From NCBI GenBank assembly GCA_026388445.1, contig JAPLJU010000182.1:1-9159 (forward strand): a stretch of 9,159 nt of DNA, written 5' to 3'. Each line of letters opens with the position of its first letter. The stretch's first letter is position 1. Of the stretch, positions 6,746 to 9,159 are shown piece after piece. The position numbers and the translations under genes were made by a program. The notes beneath the pieces were generated by a model, which worked only from the letters and a program-made list of their open reading frames with translations, ran no database searches and was not told where the DNA came from. The DNA comes from Deltaproteobacteria bacterium (GTDB lineage Bacteria > Desulfobacterota > Syntrophia > Syntrophales > UBA2192).

Positions 6746-7282
6746 ATGAAAAAAGCGGGATTAGCATCGTTGTGTTTAATCATCATTTTGATGATCCTTT
6801 TGACAGGCCCCCGCCTGGCCTCGGCAGAGAAGTTCGGCTTCGTTAATCTGAAAGAGGCCCTCCTGGATTCGGAACCCGGGGATAATATGGAGAACGATAT
6901 CAAAAAAGCCTTTGAAAAAAAGAAAGTACAGCTCCAGCAAAAAGAAGCCGAAATGAAGAGGCTGAAGGATGATCTCGAGAAGCAGCGATCGGTTCTGAAG
7001 GCCGACGCTTTCCGGGAAAAGGAAAACAGCTATCAGAACAAATTCAGGGAGTATCAGCGGATGGTCGAGGATGCCAACCGGGAGATGGCCGTGAAAGAGC
7101 AGGAGTTGGCCTCCAAACTCATACCTGAGCTTGCGAAGGTGATTGAATCCATGGGAGAGAAGGAAGGATACACGGCTATCTTCAGCATTGACAATCCGGT
7201 GGTGGTCTACCGCAACAAGGGAATGGATATCACCAAAAAGGTTATTGAAGAGTTCAACAAAAGATCCAAAGGTAAAAAATAA
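6746..7282 (+). CDS. skp: Periplasmic chaperone Skp/OmpH family protein
   Basis: Skp-type chaperones are periplasmic trimers that hold unfolded outer-membrane proteins in a coiled-coil cavity and deliver them to BamA. This 178-residue protein starts with a signal peptide (MKK, hydrophobic core at about 6-20, LASA before Glu28). Next comes a short strand KFGFVNLKEALLDSEPG, which matches the conserved OmpH opening V..q..l..s..G. A long, highly charged heptad-like helical region covers about 46-125, rich in Lys, Glu and Gln. The C-terminal part (about 130-178) returns to the body domain with YTAIFSIDNPVVVYRNKGMDIT and the final helix KKVIEEFNKRSKGKK. The length is slightly above E. coli Skp (161 residues). 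Its place between bamA and lpxD is the classic one for skp. The 247-bp gap upstream and the strong ribosome-binding site suggest its expression may be set separately from bamA. lpxD starts 21 nt downstream. Confidence 0.93.
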   Translation: MKKAGLASLCLIIILMILLTGPRLASAEKFGFVNLKEALLDSEPGDNMENDIKKAFEKKKVQLQQKEAEMKRLKDDLEKQRSVLKADAFREKENSYQNKFREYQRMVEDANREMAVKEQELASKLIPELAKVIESMGEKEGYTAIFSIDNPVVVYRNKGMDITKKVIEEFNKRSKGKK

Positions 7283-7303
7283 TTCTGTATATCCGGGTTT
7301 GTC

Positions 7304-8341
7304 ATGAAAACGACGAGCATGAAATTGCGTGAGATCGCGCTCTTCCTCAACGGGAGCGTGCGTGGCGACGGCGACATCGCGATAACAGGCGTCCAGGGCA
7401 TCGATGAGGCCCGGGAAGGCGACCTCACTTTTGTGGCGAACCCGAAATATCAGAAGAAGATCGCATCAACGAGGGCCTCCGCAATTATCGTCGCCCAGCC
7501 TCCTGAAGGGTCGGGTCGCAATTTTTTGATCGTGAAAGACCCTTACATAGCCCTTGCCAGGGTCCTTTCGCTGTTCTACCCCGAAGAAAAACCGCCATTT
7601 GGGATCAGCAGCAGGGCGATCGTCGAAGAGGGGGCTCAAATCGGGGAAGATGTCGCCATCCTCCCGAATGTCTTTGTCGGAAGAAATGCTAAAATTAAAA
7701 GAGGGGTCACTCTTTACCCCGGGACCTATATCGGCCATGAGGCCGTGATCGGAGAGGATTCCGTCCTTTATCCCAACGTCACGGTTTACCGCCGTTCCAT
7801 CATCGGGAAGCGCGTGATCCTCCACGCGGGCGTCGTCGTGGGAAGCGACGGGTTCGGTTTCGCGAATCCCGGCCGGGACAATTTCAAGGTCCCCCAGGTG
7901 GGTTACGTCCAGATCGATGATGACGTTGAAATCGGCTCCAACACCACCATTGACCGCGGAACGCTGGGCAAGACGTGGATACAGCGGGGGGTCAAGATCG
8001 ACAATCTCGTGCAGATTGCCCACAACGTCGTCATCGGGGAAAATTCCGTCATCGTCGCCCAGGTCGGAATTTCCGGCAGCACAAAGCTCGGAAGGAGCGT
8101 CATTCTGGGAGGCCAGGCCGGTCTTGCCGGGCATGTTACGATTGGTGATGGGGTCATGGTCGCCGGCCAATCCGGCGTGGCCAAGGACATTCCGCCCGGG
8201 CAGATCGTCTCCGGCACACCGACGATGCCGCACCAGGAATGGCTTCGACTCCAGGTCCATCTGGGCAAAATGGCCGAACTCAGGAGCACCGTCTCTTCGC
8301 TTATGAAGAGGGTGGAAGAGCTTGAAAAAAAGAAGGCGTAA
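7304..8341 (+). CDS. lpxD: UDP-3-O-(3-hydroxyacyl)glucosamine N-acyltransferase LpxD
   Basis: LpxD transfers a 3-hydroxyacyl chain from acyl carrier protein to the 2-amino group of the UDP-glucosamine intermediate, the third step of lipid A synthesis, in the cytoplasm. The 345 residues match the usual length (E. coli 341). An N-terminal uridine-binding domain covers about 1-100 (LREIALFLNG, GDLTFVANPKY). A left-handed beta-helix built of hexapeptide repeats (IGEDVA, IGENSV, IGDGVM and others) spans about 104-295. A C-terminal helix about 310-345 is rich in Lys and Glu. VGSDGFGFA (179-187) and IDNLVQIAHNVVIG (232-245) are family signatures; His240 corresponds to the catalytic His239 of E. coli. 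The start is uncertain: ATG 7304 and ATG 7319 (giving MKLREIALFLNG, a very typical opening) both have poor ribosome-binding sites. The next gene is lpxA, 40 nt away, without the fabZ often found between them. Confidence 0.95.
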   Translation: MKTTSMKLREIALFLNGSVRGDGDIAITGVQGIDEAREGDLTFVANPKYQKKIASTRASAIIVAQPPEGSGRNFLIVKDPYIALARVLSLFYPEEKPPFGISSRAIVEEGAQIGEDVAILPNVFVGRNAKIKRGVTLYPGTYIGHEAVIGEDSVLYPNVTVYRRSIIGKRVILHAGVVVGSDGFGFANPGRDNFKVPQVGYVQIDDDVEIGSNTTIDRGTLGKTWIQRGVKIDNLVQIAHNVVIGENSVIVAQVGISGSTKLGRSVILGGQAGLAGHVTIGDGVMVAGQSGVAKDIPPGQIVSGTPTMPHQEWLRLQVHLGKMAELRSTVSSLMKRVEELEKKKA

Positions 8342-8381
8342 AGTGCGACGCTTCTCCGTCACCAAAACATAGAAGGGAATC

Positions 8382-9158
8382 ATGATGAACATCCACCCTA
8401 CAGCCATCGTGGAACCGGGAGCGAAGCTGGACGAAGGGGTCCAGGTCGGACCTTACAGCGTTGTCAAATCCGACGTGAACATCGGAAAAAACACGGTGAT
8501 CGGACCTCACGTCGTCATCGACAGCCATACGGACATCGGTGTGAATTGCAGGATCTTTCAGTTCAGCTCCATCGGCACCGCCCCGCAGGATCTGAAGTAT
8601 CGAGGAGAAGAAACGCGGGTGATCATAGGCGATAACAATGTGATCAGGGAATTTGTCACGATCAATCGATCCACGACAGCCGATATCGGCATGACAAAGA
8701 TCGGCAACAACAATCTCCTCATGGCTTACTGCCACGTGGCACACAATTGCAGACTGGGTAACTTTGTCGTGATGGCCAATGCGGCCAACCTGGCCGGACA
8801 CATTGATGTGGAGGACTATGCGATCATCGGCGGGTTGACCGGTATCCACCAGTTTACTCGAATCGGAACCCACGCTTTTATCGGTGGCGCCTCCGCCGTT
8901 GCGCAGGACGTGCCACCTTACGTGACGGCCTCGGGTAATCGCGCGAAACTATACGGGTTGAATTTGGTCGGGTTAAAACGAAAAGGATTCAGCGAGGAAA
9001 CCCTGAATGCCCTGAGACAGGCTTACAGGATTATCTTCCGATCATCCCTGATCCTGAAAAAAGCCATCGAAAAAGTCAAAGCGGAGGTGCCGGATCTGCC
9101 CGAGGTGAAACACCTGGTTGAATTCATCGAGCAGTCGGAAAGGGGCGTTTGCAGGTAG
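8382..9158 (+). CDS. lpxA: UDP-N-acetylglucosamine acyltransferase LpxA
   Basis: LpxA catalyses the first step of lipid A synthesis, moving a 3-hydroxyacyl group from acyl carrier protein to the 3-OH of UDP-GlcNAc in the cytoplasm as a homotrimer. The gene is complete, with its TAG at 9156-9158; at 258 residues it matches E. coli (262). It opens with IHPTAIVEPGAKLDEGVQVG and has a hexapeptide beta-helix to about residue 185, then a C-terminal helical domain beginning GLNLVGLKRKGFSEETLNALRQAYR in all but a few positions like E. coli. HVAHNC (118-123) carries the catalytic His121 (E. coli His125). Gly169 in IGGAS sits at the position of E. coli Gly173, which favours long (C14-type) hydroxyacyl chains. 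AAGGG at 8373-8377 precedes two adjacent ATGs (8382 and 8385); by spacing, 8385 may be the one used. The family's usual RGT...GGG loop reads RSTTADIG here. Confidence 0.96.
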   Translation: MMNIHPTAIVEPGAKLDEGVQVGPYSVVKSDVNIGKNTVIGPHVVIDSHTDIGVNCRIFQFSSIGTAPQDLKYRGEETRVIIGDNNVIREFVTINRSTTADIGMTKIGNNNLLMAYCHVAHNCRLGNFVVMANAANLAGHIDVEDYAIIGGLTGIHQFTRIGTHAFIGGASAVAQDVPPYVTASGNRAKLYGLNLVGLKRKGFSEETLNALRQAYRIIFRSSLILKKAIEKVKAEVPDLPEVKHLVEFIEQSERGVCR

Positions 9159-9159
9159 G

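Noticed and set aside
7466..8407. Minus-strand open frame (313 codons) opposite lpxD
   Set aside because: It mirrors the hexapeptide repeats of lpxD on the other strand and shows no domain features of its own.

Overview
The window is an ordinary-looking chromosomal segment of a Gram-negative bacterium. It carries an outer-membrane biogenesis gene cluster on the plus strand and the start of one divergent gene on the minus strand. The order lysS - lolC/E - lolD - bamA - skp(ompH) - lpxD - lpxA, with lysS at the head, matches what I know from Desulfobacterota (former Deltaproteobacteria such as Geobacter and Syntrophus relatives). That assignment is an inference from gene order and protein style. 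I could not run a search.

Layout. Positions 1-174 (minus) hold the N-terminal 58 codons of a nucleotide-sugar type SDR enzyme that runs off the left edge. Positions 175-348 are a divergent promoter region with an inverted repeat over the presumed lysS promoter. Then come lysyl-tRNA synthetase (349-1854), the lipoprotein-release permease (1870-3147), its ATPase LolD (3180-3851) and BamA (3859-6498). A 247-bp gap holds degenerate heptanucleotide repeats. It is followed by Skp/OmpH (6746-7282), LpxD (7304-8341) and LpxA (8382-9158, complete, stopping one base before the end). Most gaps are 7-40 nt, so lysS to bamA and skp to lpxA look like co-transcribed blocks. The gap before skp is the only place inside the cluster where a second promoter would fit, but I found no convincing one.

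How the genes work together. LolC/E and LolD extract lipoproteins from the inner membrane. Skp carries unfolded outer-membrane proteins through the periplasm to BamA, which inserts them. LpxA and LpxD carry out the first and third steps of lipid A synthesis. The cluster therefore supplies lipoproteins, beta-barrels and LPS for one outer membrane. The window does not explain why lysS leads it.

The most unusual point is BamA. Between its signal peptide and its five POTRA domains it has about 130 extra residues that look like a TolB-N/CsgG/FlgO-type periplasmic domain. Smaller points are the heptamer repeats upstream of skp, the absence of fabZ between lpxD and lpxA, and the palindromes at the lysS promoter. 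I see no mobile element, CRISPR array, tRNA or rRNA, and no clearly new defence or metabolic system.
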